The notes beneath the pieces were generated by a model. It did not search any database and was not told where the DNA came from. It saw only the letters and a program-made list of their open reading frames with translations. Source: B4-G1 sp964393895 (GTDB lineage: Bacteria; Chloroflexota; Anaerolineae; B4-G1). From it: DNA of 64,000 nucleotides. The stretch lies in assembly GCA_964393895.1 (NCBI GenBank), contig CAYMWP010000001.1, forward strand, positions 1 to 64,000. The letters are read 5' to 3'. The translations under genes and the position numbers were made by a program. Of this stretch, positions 22,585-32,600 are shown one piece after another (the first letter of the stretch is position 1; each line of letters begins with the position of its first letter).

Positions 22585-22873
22585 CCTCCGCCTCCTTCTC
22601 GATGACTTCTTTCGCCCTGTTTCTGTCGATGATGTAGTGCACGTGCGGGATCGCAAGCGTGGCTAGATTGAAGGCGAACAGGCCGAACATGGTCCCGAGT
22701 TCTATCTCCCTCAAGGCAGTCATCAGGACGAAGGCGAGCGTCAACACGTACGCCGAGCCGATGCGGGACATCAGCCGCTCGTAGCTGATCATCACTCGAA
22801 GAGCGTACATCGCCTTCCTGTCCGCCTCGAGCACATAGTACCTGTCGTGGCCGTACCGAATCTTGGTCTTCAT
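22577..22873 (-). CDS. Two-TM membrane protein, 98 aa
   Basis: ATG 22873 chosen over a GTG two codons earlier because GAGGTGGGG precedes it. Two hydrophobic segments (GSAYVLTLAFVLMTAL and FGLFAFNLATLAIPHVHY), then a charged tail. Follows thyX. Unknown function. Confidence 0.6.
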   Translation of the reverse strand: MKTKIRYGHDRYYVLEADRKAMYALRVMISYERLMSRIGSAYVLTLAFVLMTALREIELGTMFGLFAFNLATLAIPHVHYIIDRNRAKEVIEKEAEDG

Positions 22874-22880
22874 CCCCACC

Positions 22881-23789
22881 TCAGTCGAAGATGATGGGGA
22901 CGAGCTTTCGGAACTCCTCGTGCAGCGGCCGCATGAGCTGCTGCATGTCCGGGTGCGCGGCCTTGGAGTCCCGCATCCGGAAGATGTGCCTCCACTCCCT
23001 GAAGTTGGCCGTCATGACGATGTCGGCCTTCAAGACCTGGGGCAGCACATCCCTGGCGACCTGCGGTGGGATGCCCGCCCTGACCATCTCGATGTACCGG
23101 AAGCTGACCTCGTCCACTGCCGCCTTCCAGTGCGTGGCTGCATCGATGGCGGTCTTGCCGTTGTCGAGCTCCGCGAGCAAGGGGCGCCGATCGGGCGAGA
23201 CCGTGATGTCGCTGCCGAACTTGCCCTTGGCGTAGTTGCAGTAGCGCGTCGACTCCTGCGTGAACGCTGCCAGCCGGTGGCGAACGAGCTCGTGGGTGAA
23301 GCCGCGGTTGCCCGTGAACAGGACCGTAGCCGAGCAGTGTTCGATCACGCTCTCGTGTGCCGGGTTCTGCTCCATGTACTCGAGCACGAGACGTACGGTC
23401 TTGTCCGCCAGAAGCTCCCGCAGGTCATCGTGAGCCAACGTAGTGGCCTCTTCGTCCCGCCAAGTCTCCTGGTACGCCGCTTTGAGCATCTCAACCAGCT
23501 TGGCCTTGCGCTCGGCCTTCAGGATCATGCGGACGAACTTGTGACTGGAAGGCTCGCGCACCTGTGCCCCCCGCGTCCCACCACACTCGGGGCAGTCTTC
23601 AGTGATCTCGTCCACACCCTTCTTGACATCAATGAAGCCGAGCCCGTCACAGCGTTCGCACCAGTCCCACCCACTGTCGATCTTGTCCTCGCTCTTGTAG
23701 GCCACGCGCCCGATACGCTCGAGCAAGGCAAGAGCCTGCTCACCCTCGGGAATGGCCAAGATCTCGTAGCTTGGTTCAACGGTTCTCAT
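22881..23789 (-). CDS. thyX: Flavin-dependent thymidylate synthase ThyX with zinc-finger insert
   Basis: 302 aa; typical ThyX is 220-270. The ThyX signature RHR-x7-S is present as RHRLAAFTQES (residues 170-180), followed by TRYCNY. ThyX makes dTMP from dUMP with FAD, NADPH and methylene-THF. Near residues 44-70 there is an extra CERCDGLG and CPECGGTRG pair, the CxxCxGxG pattern of DnaJ-type zinc fingers, not part of standard ThyX. The start ATG 23789 overlaps the upstream gene. Works with dCMP deaminase at 58625. Confidence 0.9.
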   Translation of the reverse strand: MRTVEPSYEILAIPEGEQALALLERIGRVAYKSEDKIDSGWDWCERCDGLGFIDVKKGVDEITEDCPECGGTRGAQVREPSSHKFVRMILKAERKAKLVEMLKAAYQETWRDEEATTLAHDDLRELLADKTVRLVLEYMEQNPAHESVIEHCSATVLFTGNRGFTHELVRHRLAAFTQESTRYCNYAKGKFGSDITVSPDRRPLLAELDNGKTAIDAATHWKAAVDEVSFRYIEMVRAGIPPQVARDVLPQVLKADIVMTANFREWRHIFRMRDSKAAHPDMQQLMRPLHEEFRKLVPIIFD

Positions 23790-24321
23790 CTGTACCTCCT
23801 TCTGTCTTCTCCGGCAGTTGTTCGTGCTGCTTCTCGTTGCCGTTGTCCTTGAGCCAGCGCGCCTTGTGCTGGTCTTCTTTCGACTCGGCGACGAACCATC
23901 CCCGATACAGCGCGAGACCATGAGGGTCGTCATCGTCGCCGACCTTGATCTCCTTCACGCTGCGGAAGTAGTTCACGGGGCAGGTGTGCTCCTCGTAGAA
24001 GTACCGCTGGTCGTCGTCTTCCACTGGGCGCCCGTAAGAGTCGCTGGCCACCTTCAGGAAGATGGACTGCTCTTGCGGGGGGATCTCGAGCAGGATGAAG
24101 ATGGGATAGCTGACCTCCTCCCGCTCTTCAATCCGCGCCGTACCATCCGAGCGAACGTAGATGAAGAACGAGTGCCCGCAGTGCCTGCAGTGCCACGGAC
24201 CAGCCATCCGCTCTTCTTGCCCCGACTGGAAGTCGAACAGATGCTCGATGCACATGTCTTCCTCGCCGCAGTGCGGGCAATCGATGAAGCGCTTGGTCTT
24301 GACTTTGACCTCAGACTTCAT
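23776..24321 (-). CDS. Zinc-ribbon protein, 181 aa
   Basis: CPHCGEE and CRHCGHSFF about 30 residues apart form a zinc ribbon at the N-terminus. The middle is beta-rich and the C-terminus is charged, overlapping thyX by 14 nt. Unknown function; perhaps nucleic-acid binding. Confidence 0.65.
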   Translation of the reverse strand: MKSEVKVKTKRFIDCPHCGEEDMCIEHLFDFQSGQEERMAGPWHCRHCGHSFFIYVRSDGTARIEEREEVSYPIFILLEIPPQEQSIFLKVASDSYGRPVEDDDQRYFYEEHTCPVNYFRSVKEIKVGDDDDPHGLALYRGWFVAESKEDQHKARWLKDNGNEKQHEQLPEKTEGGTDENR

Positions 24322-24469
24322 TGTTCTCCACCCGCGCCCGGTGCTCGAGGTACTCGCCCACGGACTCGTTCAGGTTGTGCTCATTGACGTAGTCGAGAAG
24401 GAGCTGGAGCAGCGTCTCGTCAGTACAGCCCTGCTCCCCTTGGAGCTCTTCGAACTGGTGGTCCATCAT
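24311..24469 (-). CDS. Small acidic helical protein, 52 aa
   Basis: MMDHQFEELQGEQ start overlaps the upstream stop (ATGA). Helical (ETLLQLLLDYVNEHNL). Overlaps the zinc-ribbon gene start by 11 nt. Unknown function. Confidence 0.55.
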   Translation of the reverse strand: MMDHQFEELQGEQGCTDETLLQLLLDYVNEHNLNESVGEYLEHRARVENNEV

Positions 24470-24717
24470 GCCCAGCCCTCCTTCTCCGCCTTCCAGCGCT
24501 TGACGACGAGTAGCCCGGCCTGGTTCTCCTGATAGACCTCGGAGTCGTCGTGCACGCAGGACTTGGGGATCCACGTCGAATCCTGCGAGCCGTCGTCGTT
24601 GGTGTCGAAAACGATGAGAAGGGCCAGGTCCGTCTCCTTCTCACAGTAGACCTCGTCGCAGGTGACGACGGCCTTCTCGTCGAGGTCATAGTCCTCGAAG
24701 TCCTTGTCAGTCGGCAT
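24466..24717 (-). CDS. Hypothetical acidic protein, 83 aa
   Basis: MPTDKDFEDYDLDEKAV start. Contains CDEVYCEKETDLALLIVFD, with two Cys that might pair with one further on (KSCVHDD). Unknown function. Confidence 0.6.
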   Translation of the reverse strand: MPTDKDFEDYDLDEKAVVTCDEVYCEKETDLALLIVFDTNDDGSQDSTWIPKSCVHDDSEVYQENQAGLLVVKRWKAEKEGWA

Positions 24718-24719
24718 GT

Positions 24720-25370
24720 TCAGCTCCTTGTAATGGCCTTCGACCTTCGGTTGAGGGACAGACGCATGTCGCCCAAGGCCTCCGCCAGCTTCTCGTCGTA
24801 CTCATGTCCCACGGCCCTGAGCGCCTCCTTGCGCTCCTGCGCCAACCTGGTCAGCACATGAGAGAACTCCTCGCCGGTCTTCCTCTCCATGACGGCGACG
24901 GGTAGGAAGGTACTGTTCCCGTACTCCTCCACCCGAGCGTACAGGCCCTCGAACTTGGTCCCGGTGCCCCAAAGCAAGTACGGGTACTGGGCATGAGGCC
25001 AAAACACGGCGAGACCGGGGGCTTCTGTGCGTACTTCCTCTTCTTCCTTGGGCTCAGAGTCAGGCGAACTGACGGAGTTGGTTGAGCCTGGGGGTCTTCC
25101 ACCACCCTTGGCTGGAGTATTCACGACGATGAGGCGCTCCAGCTCATCAGAACGAAGCCGGGGTTCCCACTCAACGACCTGCATGTACGACTCCCAAGAG
25201 ATGCCCTGGCGCCCCAGCAACCAGGCCCCGACGGTATGGCGCGCCAGCCCCAAAGCAACCGACACGTTCCGAGCGGTCAGCCCTCTCTCGGCCAAGATCT
25301 TCTTGAACTTCTTGCCCCACCGCCCGTACGCCGCAGACCCTACGAGCTTACCTCTTCTTTTCCTTGTCAT
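24720..25370 (-). CDS. XRE-type HTH regulator, 216 aa
   Basis: Residues ~18-60 form a helix-turn-helix (KILAERGLTARNVSVALGL, then HTVGAWLLGRQGIS), as in Cro/CI-type DNA-binding domains. An acidic Pro/Ser linker follows, then a mixed domain with KTGEEFSHVLTRLAQE. Probably a phage transcription regulator. Nearby palindromes at 26562-26572 are candidate operators. Overlaps the lipoprotein gene by 23 nt. Confidence 0.7.
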   Translation of the reverse strand: MTRKRRGKLVGSAAYGRWGKKFKKILAERGLTARNVSVALGLARHTVGAWLLGRQGISWESYMQVVEWEPRLRSDELERLIVVNTPAKGGGRPPGSTNSVSSPDSEPKEEEEVRTEAPGLAVFWPHAQYPYLLWGTGTKFEGLYARVEEYGNSTFLPVAVMERKTGEEFSHVLTRLAQERKEALRAVGHEYDEKLAEALGDMRLSLNRRSKAITRS

Positions 25371-25635
25371 GTTCTCTCTCCTCGAGGGCGCACCGATCGA
25401 CGATGGCTCCCATCTCCTTGGGCATCGGCGCGCCCTTCTTCATCCCCACGGAGATGGTCCGGAACTCCTCGAGCGTGTAGCGCTTCTCGAACCCCTCGAG
25501 CACGCAGATGCACGGCCGTACGGGGATGTCGTCCTGCGCGCACTCGACGAGGAACTCGTTGCGGACGTCGTCCGGATACCTTCTACTTGGGCAACAGGCG
25601 GTAAGAAGAACCGCCAGCACGAGCATCTTCTTCAT
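25348..25635 (-). CDS. Predicted lipoprotein, 95 aa
   Basis: Short basic start then MLVLAVLLTAC, a lipobox (LTAC) for lipid attachment at Cys14. Mature part has three more Cys (CAQDD, RPCICVLEG). Secreted and anchored to a membrane. Possibly superinfection exclusion or lysis; not resolved. Confidence 0.7.
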   Translation of the reverse strand: MKKMLVLAVLLTACCPSRRYPDDVRNEFLVECAQDDIPVRPCICVLEGFEKRYTLEEFRTISVGMKKGAPMPKEMGAIVDRCALEEREHDKEKKR

Positions 25636-25911
25636 CTAGCCCTCCAATCTGTACTTGGTGACGACCTCCTCGGCCACGGGAGTGACGACCTGGGCGCCGC
25701 GCAGGATGCAGACTCCCGTCCTTTCGCCGAGCTCACGGTCCTGGAAGAAGCCGTCAGATGCTCTCGGCATCTCCTTGTAGAAGATGGCGTCGCCATAGTA
25801 AGTGCATCCGTCCTCGTCCGGGGTCACCCGCTTGAGGACCTCCTGTTCGGGGACGTTCGGCTCGATCCGGATGCCGTCCTCATCACAGGTGATGATGGTG
25901 TAGCCGGGCAT
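25636..25911 (-). CDS. Hypothetical protein, 91 aa
   Basis: MPGYTIITCDEDGIRIE start; acidic, beta-rich, with Cys at CTYYGDAIFY. The stop abuts the lipoprotein ATG. The start overlaps the upstream gene stop. Unknown function. Confidence 0.6.
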   Translation of the reverse strand: MPGYTIITCDEDGIRIEPNVPEQEVLKRVTPDEDGCTYYGDAIFYKEMPRASDGFFQDRELGERTGVCILRGAQVVTPVAEEVVTKYRLEG

Positions 25912-26501
25912 TACCGGGTCCTCCTTGCGCGCGGGCGCCAGCGAACTCCCTTGGTCTTCTCGGGCTTGGGAATCTTGACCTTCTTGCGGCGAAGGGACCG
26001 GACGACCTCGTCCATGTACTTCTCCTCCAGCTCGAGCAGCTTGCGGGACTTGCGAAGCTCGGGGCGGGTCATGGCCACCCACCTGGCCATCTCCTTGAGG
26101 GCCGCGCTCTCCCGGGTGTGCCTCGAGATGTGGTACACGGTGATGGGCCGGCCGAGTGGCTCCTTCTTCTCGTTGACCCGCTGCACGGTCCAACCACCGA
26201 ACGGGGCCGGATAGACGTAGGCGTAAAAGACCTCGGGTCGCTCGGGTTTGTCGGAGAGCCCGCGGACGTGCTCCCGGGTCACCACGAATACCCAACAAGG
26301 CTTGCCGCCTCGTGCCGCGGCGATGCGCGCCGACTTCGCATCGTCAAAGACTCTCTCCTTCTTGACGACCGTACCAGTGCTGCCGCCTCGACTGAGGACG
26401 ACCGCGTGGGTCTGGTCCATGACGACCATCTTCTCTTCTACTTTGGTCTTGGTCTTCTCCCCGTCTCTGACGACGGTGAGCACCCACTTCTTGACGGGCA
26501 T
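25911..26501 (-). CDS. Basic hypothetical protein, 196 aa
   Basis: Follows TTAGGAGGTAAC. Alpha/beta N-terminal half (KKWVLTVVRDGEK, CWVFVVTREHV) and a strongly basic C-terminus (RRKKVKIPKPEKTKG) suggesting nucleic-acid contact. First gene of the 26501-24311 run. No family recognised. Confidence 0.65.
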   Translation of the reverse strand: MPVKKWVLTVVRDGEKTKTKVEEKMVVMDQTHAVVLSRGGSTGTVVKKERVFDDAKSARIAAARGGKPCWVFVVTREHVRGLSDKPERPEVFYAYVYPAPFGGWTVQRVNEKKEPLGRPITVYHISRHTRESAALKEMARWVAMTRPELRKSRKLLELEEKYMDEVVRSLRRKKVKIPKPEKTKGVRWRPRARRTR

Positions 26502-26600
26502 GTTACCTCCTAAAGTGTAAAACTTGAAGTAAAAGAGTCGATAGTTTTCGCCTGAGCTCTAACGTGTCACGTCAAACGTCAGGGAATATCGACTGTACTT
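26502..26600 (-). promoter_or_regulatory. Promoter/operator region
   Basis: AGTCGATA (26536-26543) and TATCGACT (26587-26594) are exact inverted arms around an inner palindrome ACGTG-T-CACGT (26562-26572) next to TTGACG. TACACT with TCGACT 16 nt upstream is a candidate -10/-35 near the gene. Looks like a regulated promoter. Confidence 0.45.
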
Positions 26601-26616
26601 CAATCCTCTTCTGACA

Positions 26617-26644
26617 GAAAAAGAGCCAGTGTTGCGTAGCAACA
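26617..26644 (-). terminator. Terminator of the RNA polymerase gene
   Basis: TGTTGC-TAC-GCAACA hairpin (26630-26644) followed by CTGGCTCTTTTTCTG on the minus strand. Confidence 0.7.
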
Positions 26645-26660
26645 GGAGGAGTCTGAAGGA

Positions 26661-29600
26661 TCAGTAGTGGTAGGGTTCGACGTCTTTGAGGTGGGACTTG
26701 CCCGGGCGCAGCGCGTCCTTGGAGGTCATGCCGAACTCGGCGCCGTAGGCCATGCCCGGCACGGGGTGCGGGCCATGCAGGCTGGTGGACCCGCCAGTGG
26801 CCGCGGCCTCGAGGATGGTCTGCTTGAGCTTCTGGTGCTGGAGCTTGGCCATCCAGTCCTCGCGCATGTGCAGGGGCATCTCGTTGATCCCCTTGAGGAT
26901 CGGAGCATGCTGCACGGTGGGCTGGCCCTGAGCCCGAAGCAGCTTGTTCTGGTTCTTGACCCAGTTGGTGTTGCGGTACTCGCCGCGCAGCACGTCGGAG
27001 CCGCCCGGGTCCACAACCTTCGTCGTCGACGTCATGGAGTTCACGAGCACGTCCACGTGCTTGCGGTCCACGCCGTGGTCCTTGTACAGCCCGTAGATCT
27101 CGTTGGACAGGTGGTTGCGCACGACGTCGATCTTGCCCGTGGCCTGATGAAGGTGGTGAGGGTTGATCGTCGTGCGGTTGGGGTCGCTCAGGATCTGCCC
27201 CGCCTTGACTTTCATCCCTGCCTTCGGCGGCTGCCAAGGCACGTAGCTGAAGCCGGGGACCGGAAGCGACTCGTTCAGCGGTTTGCCCCCACGGTCACGG
27301 CCGACGAAGTGGGGCTGCCCATCGATGTACACGTACGCCCCCAGCTTGTGGGGCTCGACCTTGGTGATGGTGCCCGAACGCACGGCGAGGGTCGCTTCGT
27401 TCGGTACCTTCTCCGGCAGGTTCACCAGCTGCTTGAACTGCTCGAACGGGTCCTTGCGGCCCGTGGCCACGCCGCCGGTGTGGAAGGAGTTGAGCATCAT
27501 CTGCGTCGTCTTCTCCCCCAGCGAGTGCGCCGCCATGACGCCCACGTTCGTGCCCACCTCATAGTGTTTGCCGTCGGGGCCGATGCCCATGCACTTCTGG
27601 CACATGCCCTTTTCGTGCTGGCACTTGAGCGGGCTGCGCACGACGAGATTCGCGTCCTTCTTCACAGAGCGGATCTGCCCAATGATGTCGGGGCTCAGCA
27701 CGGTACCCGCCGGCACGTGCAACTTGCCGTGCTTGAAGTCGCTGGCAAGGTGCCGGCCCTCGATGGAGCGGTCGTGGACGTTGAGCGACACTCCTCCAGT
27801 CGTCCCGCAGTCGTGGTCCACGATGAGGTTGTCCATCGTGGTGTTCTGCATGGCCTTGGTGATGACGCCTGGCTCCTGCACCTCCTGCACCTTGCGCACG
27901 GCGCCCATGCGAGCTCCGTACATGCCGACCCAGTAGCCCGAGACGTCCTGCCCCTCGCTGAAGCTCTTGTCGACGGGAATGGGCACGGTCTTGCCTGAGG
28001 TGTCGGTTACGAGCATCGGAGCCAGGGTGAACTGCTTGTACTGGTCCCAGTTCGGCTTGCCGCCGCTCATGTTCATGATGCCGAGGTTGTTAGGCTTCTG
28101 CATCATCTTGCGCTTGTGGGCCATGCCCATCGTCTTGTCGGCCTGCGTCCACAGATCGACCGCACGCCGATCCTTCTCGGCCTGCGAGAGGCTCATCTTG
28201 CCGACTGCATCCACCTTCTTCTGCGTGTCAGCAAGGATGCGGTCGCGCGTGGCCTTGTCAGGCGACAGGTCGTTCAGGTTGAGCGTGTGCGCGTCCATGC
28301 GAACGAACTGCTGCTTCTTGGGGTCGAGCACGTTGTTGCCCGGGGACTTGTCGAAGTAAACGGGGGCCATGCCCGACGCGGCGCCGTTGCCCAGATCCTT
28401 GAGCCTGTCGACGTACTGGCCGTACGTGTTGCGCTGCCCCTCCTGAAGTCCTCCGCTCTGCTTGGCGAGCGTCGTGAGCATCGTGTTGAGGCCCTTCTTG
28501 TCGAGCACGAACTTGTGGTCGTTGACGATCTGCTTCTGCATGTCCTGCGGAAGCGCGGCGGCCACCAGAAGGCGCCCCGCCGTCGTCTGCCCAGTACCCT
28601 TGATGCTGACCAGATCCGTCACCCCGATCTTGCCGGCCTGCGCGGCCTTGATGGCGTCACCCGGGTTTGCGAAGGTCTTGTTCGTCTTCTTGTCGACGCG
28701 CGTGAGCTTGTACAGACCGAGCGCGGACTCGTGCGTCGGCTGGTACATCACCTTACCCGTCGAGTCGCTGAACAGGTTGTTCGAGGGCATCATCTTGTGC
28801 GCCTCAGCCTCGGCTTCCCGAGAGATGGGCACGTACACGCTCATGGTGTCGCCGTCGAAGTCCGCGTTGTAGCCCGAGCACGTCAGGGGGTGGATCTTGA
28901 TGGCCTTGCCCTCGACGAGCCGCGGTTTGAAGCCCTGCACGTTGTACTTGTGCAGCGCAGGGTCGCGCTTGAGTAGCACCGGCTTGTCGTCCATCACCCG
29001 CTCGAGTGCTTTCTTCGCGAGAGGATCGTTCGCCTTGATCATCTTGTGCGCGTCGAGGTCGAACTTAGCCGACCCGGACTGCACCAGCTGCTTGACGACG
29101 AAGGGACGGAACAGGTCCATGGCGTAGTGCTCTGGGATGCCCACCTCATCCAAGCCCAGGGAGGGCTCGGGCACGATGGTCGAGCGCATCGTCAGGTCCT
29201 GCCGGCGATTCATCAGCGTCTTCTGGAAGAACCCCTTCTTCGGCTCAGGGCCGTGGATCTGGTTGAGCAGGCCCTTCTGCTTCTGGTCCTTGTGGGCAAT
29301 GCCGATGCCCATGAGCGCCTTGACGCCGTCGTAGTAAGCGCCCCGCAGGTTTGCCTTACGCTCCTCCGGCAGCTTGTTGCGAATGACGGGGTCACCCATC
29401 TGCGCGTTGAGCTGGCCGAAGTCCGAGTACAACCCGTTCAAGTCCGCCTCGTTGAGGCTGCCGTCCGGAAGGATGGAGACGGGGCGCAGCTTCGGAGGAA
29501 TGACGGGCAGGTTGTGCAGGATGTACGCCTCCTCAGCCGTGTGCCCAGTCCGATTGAGCGCCTCGAGGTACTTGACCTTCTTGAGCGTGGCGTCGACCTT

Positions 29601-32600
29601 GGTCTTGGGCGTGCTCTTGAGCTCGGCCTTGGCGCGCTCGAGGTCAGCCTGCACGTCCACCTTCTTGAGCATGCTCTTGATGGCGTGCCCGCCAGTCAGC
29701 CCTGCTCGGGGGTTGTCCGTGAAGGCGCCGCCAGGGGTGACGCCGGCGCGGCCGGCCATGACATCGTTGAACTGCTTCTGCGTCAGCCCGGTGAGCGCGC
29801 GTACGGGGGCCTCGAACACGGGGTTCGGGATGGGCTCAGCGAGCTCGATGTGCGACCAGTTTTTGCCGTCGTGCCCGCCGGTGATGCGCTCGTCAAACAG
29901 CCCACCCTTCACGGGCATAGGGTTGCCGTCCTTGTCGAGCTTGTAGCTGAGCTTGCGGTCCGGCTTCGGCAGCTTGCCGGCGCTCATGTCCCTGATCTGC
30001 TTGTCGGTCATCGGCGTCAGCACGAACCGATGCCCGTTCTTCTCCATGTTGACGCCCGACGCCTTCAGGTAGTCGTTGAACTTCGAGAAGGCGAACGAGG
30101 GCTTCGGAGGGGGAAGAGGGGAGCCGTTCTGGATGGCTTGCCACACCTCGTTGTGCTGACTCTTCCACTTCTTGGCCTCCGCCGGCGCGGGGTCTGGGCC
30201 CTCGCTCTTGTACGTCTGCATCTCTCGGATGTTGGCCTTGGCCCCGTGGGCCAGCATGGCGTACATGCCAAGAGAGCCCATGCTCTGCCCGCCGTGATGC
30301 CCGCCGCCCGTGGGTTGCAGGTTGCGGTCGTACGACTCCGGGTCCGTGCCGGGCAGCGACATGCCAGAGCGCACCGCGCCCTTCTTCTCTACTTGGTGCA
30401 CCAACTTGAGCATGTACTGCTTGCCGGTGAGGATCTGCCCGAGGCTCTGGTTGGTCTCTGGGTCGTACAGCTCCTCGGTGTCGCTCACCCCGTGCGCCTT
30501 GGCCAAGTTCTTGATCTCTTGCAGCTGGTCCACGTGAGGCTTGAAGTTCTGCACGACGATGGGCTTGCCCGTCTTGTCGGCCACCTTCGCCGCCACGGTC
30601 TCGAAGACCTGCGACGGGTTGATGCGCCCGGGGATGCCTGCCGGGTTGAGCATCACCTCGACGTGGCTGCCGTCCTTGGTGCGCGGCATCTGGCTGTTGT
30701 CGAGGATCTTGGTGACGATGCCCTTGTTGCCGTACCGGCCGCTGAGCTTGTCGCCCACCTGCATGGGCTCGACTGTGCGCACGTGTACCTGCACGCTCTT
30801 GCCCTTACGGTGCACGCCAACGACCTCTCCCTCGTAGTCACCGTCCCACTTCACGCTCTTGTCGGTATGCACGCCCGACATGTTCTTCTTCCACGCGCCG
30901 ATGCCCGTTCGATCCTTGATCTTGAAGGGCTGCGTGGCGAGCACGAGGGGGTCACCGGGCTTGACCCGGGTACCAACGGCGACCACGCCATCCTCCCCCA
31001 CCTTATCGAGCTGTTCGGTCTTGTAGGTACCGGCGTGCAACGCACGGAACCTCTTGGGGTCGAAGTTCATGTCCGGCTCGACCGCCAACGAGTGCTTCGT
31101 CATGTGCACCGAGCTCATGGCCTTCGCCGCGGACTCGCTGATGACCACGCCGTCCTCGAAGTTGTAGCCCTTGAGCGGGGCGTACGCGACTCGCAGGTTG
31201 GTGCCGAGGGCCAGCTTGCCGTCCTTCGTGAAGTTCGTGTCCCCGATGTGCTGCCCCTTCTTCACCACGTCGCCGGGCTTGACCAGCGGCTCGGAGTGCA
31301 TGGTGCTCTTCACGTCGTTGAGCGGGTAGTGGTTGTACAGCTGAACGGTGTGCTTGACCCCGTCCTTGCCCCTGATGTGGATGCCATCCTTGGTGACCTT
31401 CTCCACCGTCCCGTCGATGGGGGACTGGTGCCCCGACATGGCCCCGACCATTCCCTCGAACGTGTCGTACGGGCCCTTGCCCGCGCCCGTGGCTACCTGC
31501 ACCAGAGGGGCCTGCCTTCCTTCGAGGCTCACCGCCTGTTCGAGGTGGCGAGAAGCCATGCCTGCACGGTTACCCTGCGTCGAATGCAGATACGGGATCA
31601 TGTTCGAGGTGATGTTGAACACCTGCGTGGGGTGCCGCATGACGTACTTCGCCTTGCTGGCGTCGCCCACCTGGAGCTCGTTGCCCGGCCCCAAGATCTT
31701 CGACTTCTTGCCATTGATCGGGTTTGGCTTGCCATCCTTCCACTCGACCTGGTCAGGCAGCAGCACGTTCTCCTGCATGGCTCGGCCCGGGGAGACGAAC
31801 TCGGTCTTGCCCGTCTGCATGTTCGTCAAGGCGATGCGGGGCTCGTCCCCCTTCTTGCGCACGCCCATGGGCAGCCGCAGGGTGACGCCGGTCTTCGGGC
31901 CCTCGGGGGTGTTGATCGGGTCGAGGAAGCCGAACTGCGAAGGGTTGATCCACTTCGTCTGGTCGATGACGGCGTGCTCGGATTGGATGCCGCCCGGTCC
32001 CATGACCGTGGTCTGCATCGAGGAGCTGACCATCTCGAGCGGATTGATCTGGCTGGCAACGCGCGACGCCTGATTCTCGCTGAAGGTCTTGTGGACCGCC
32101 GTGTTCAAGTGCTCGAACTTCACGACGTCGCGCACGCTCTGCGCCGTGTCGAGCTTCTTGGCCATCTTGTTCTGCACGGCCCACTTCTGGCTGTTCATCT
32201 TGTCGAGGGCGAAGTCGCCAGCCGTACGGAGCCTCTTGAACACCAGGCTGTCACGATCATCCTCGCCGCCGCCTCGCTGCACGTCGAGCAGGCGCTTGGA
32301 CGCGATGTGCAGCGCGTCGCCATTCACATGCTCGAAGGGACGACCGAGCGTCATGTGCGTGGCACTCTTGTCCATCTTCGACGCTTGGAGTGTGTCCCAC
32401 AGATGCTCTTTGGCCTGCTCGATGTTCTCAGGGTTGCGCCCCCGATCCGAGCGGTACAGCGCGGCGAGCGCCCCGTCCACTCCGCGGGCGTTCTTGTTGG
32501 CGTCGAGGATGTCCTCACCCCAGGACTTCTTGAGCTGCTCGTCAGTGACCCCAAGCGTCTTGAGGATCGGGTACGCCGGGATATCCGCCTTGTTCCACCG

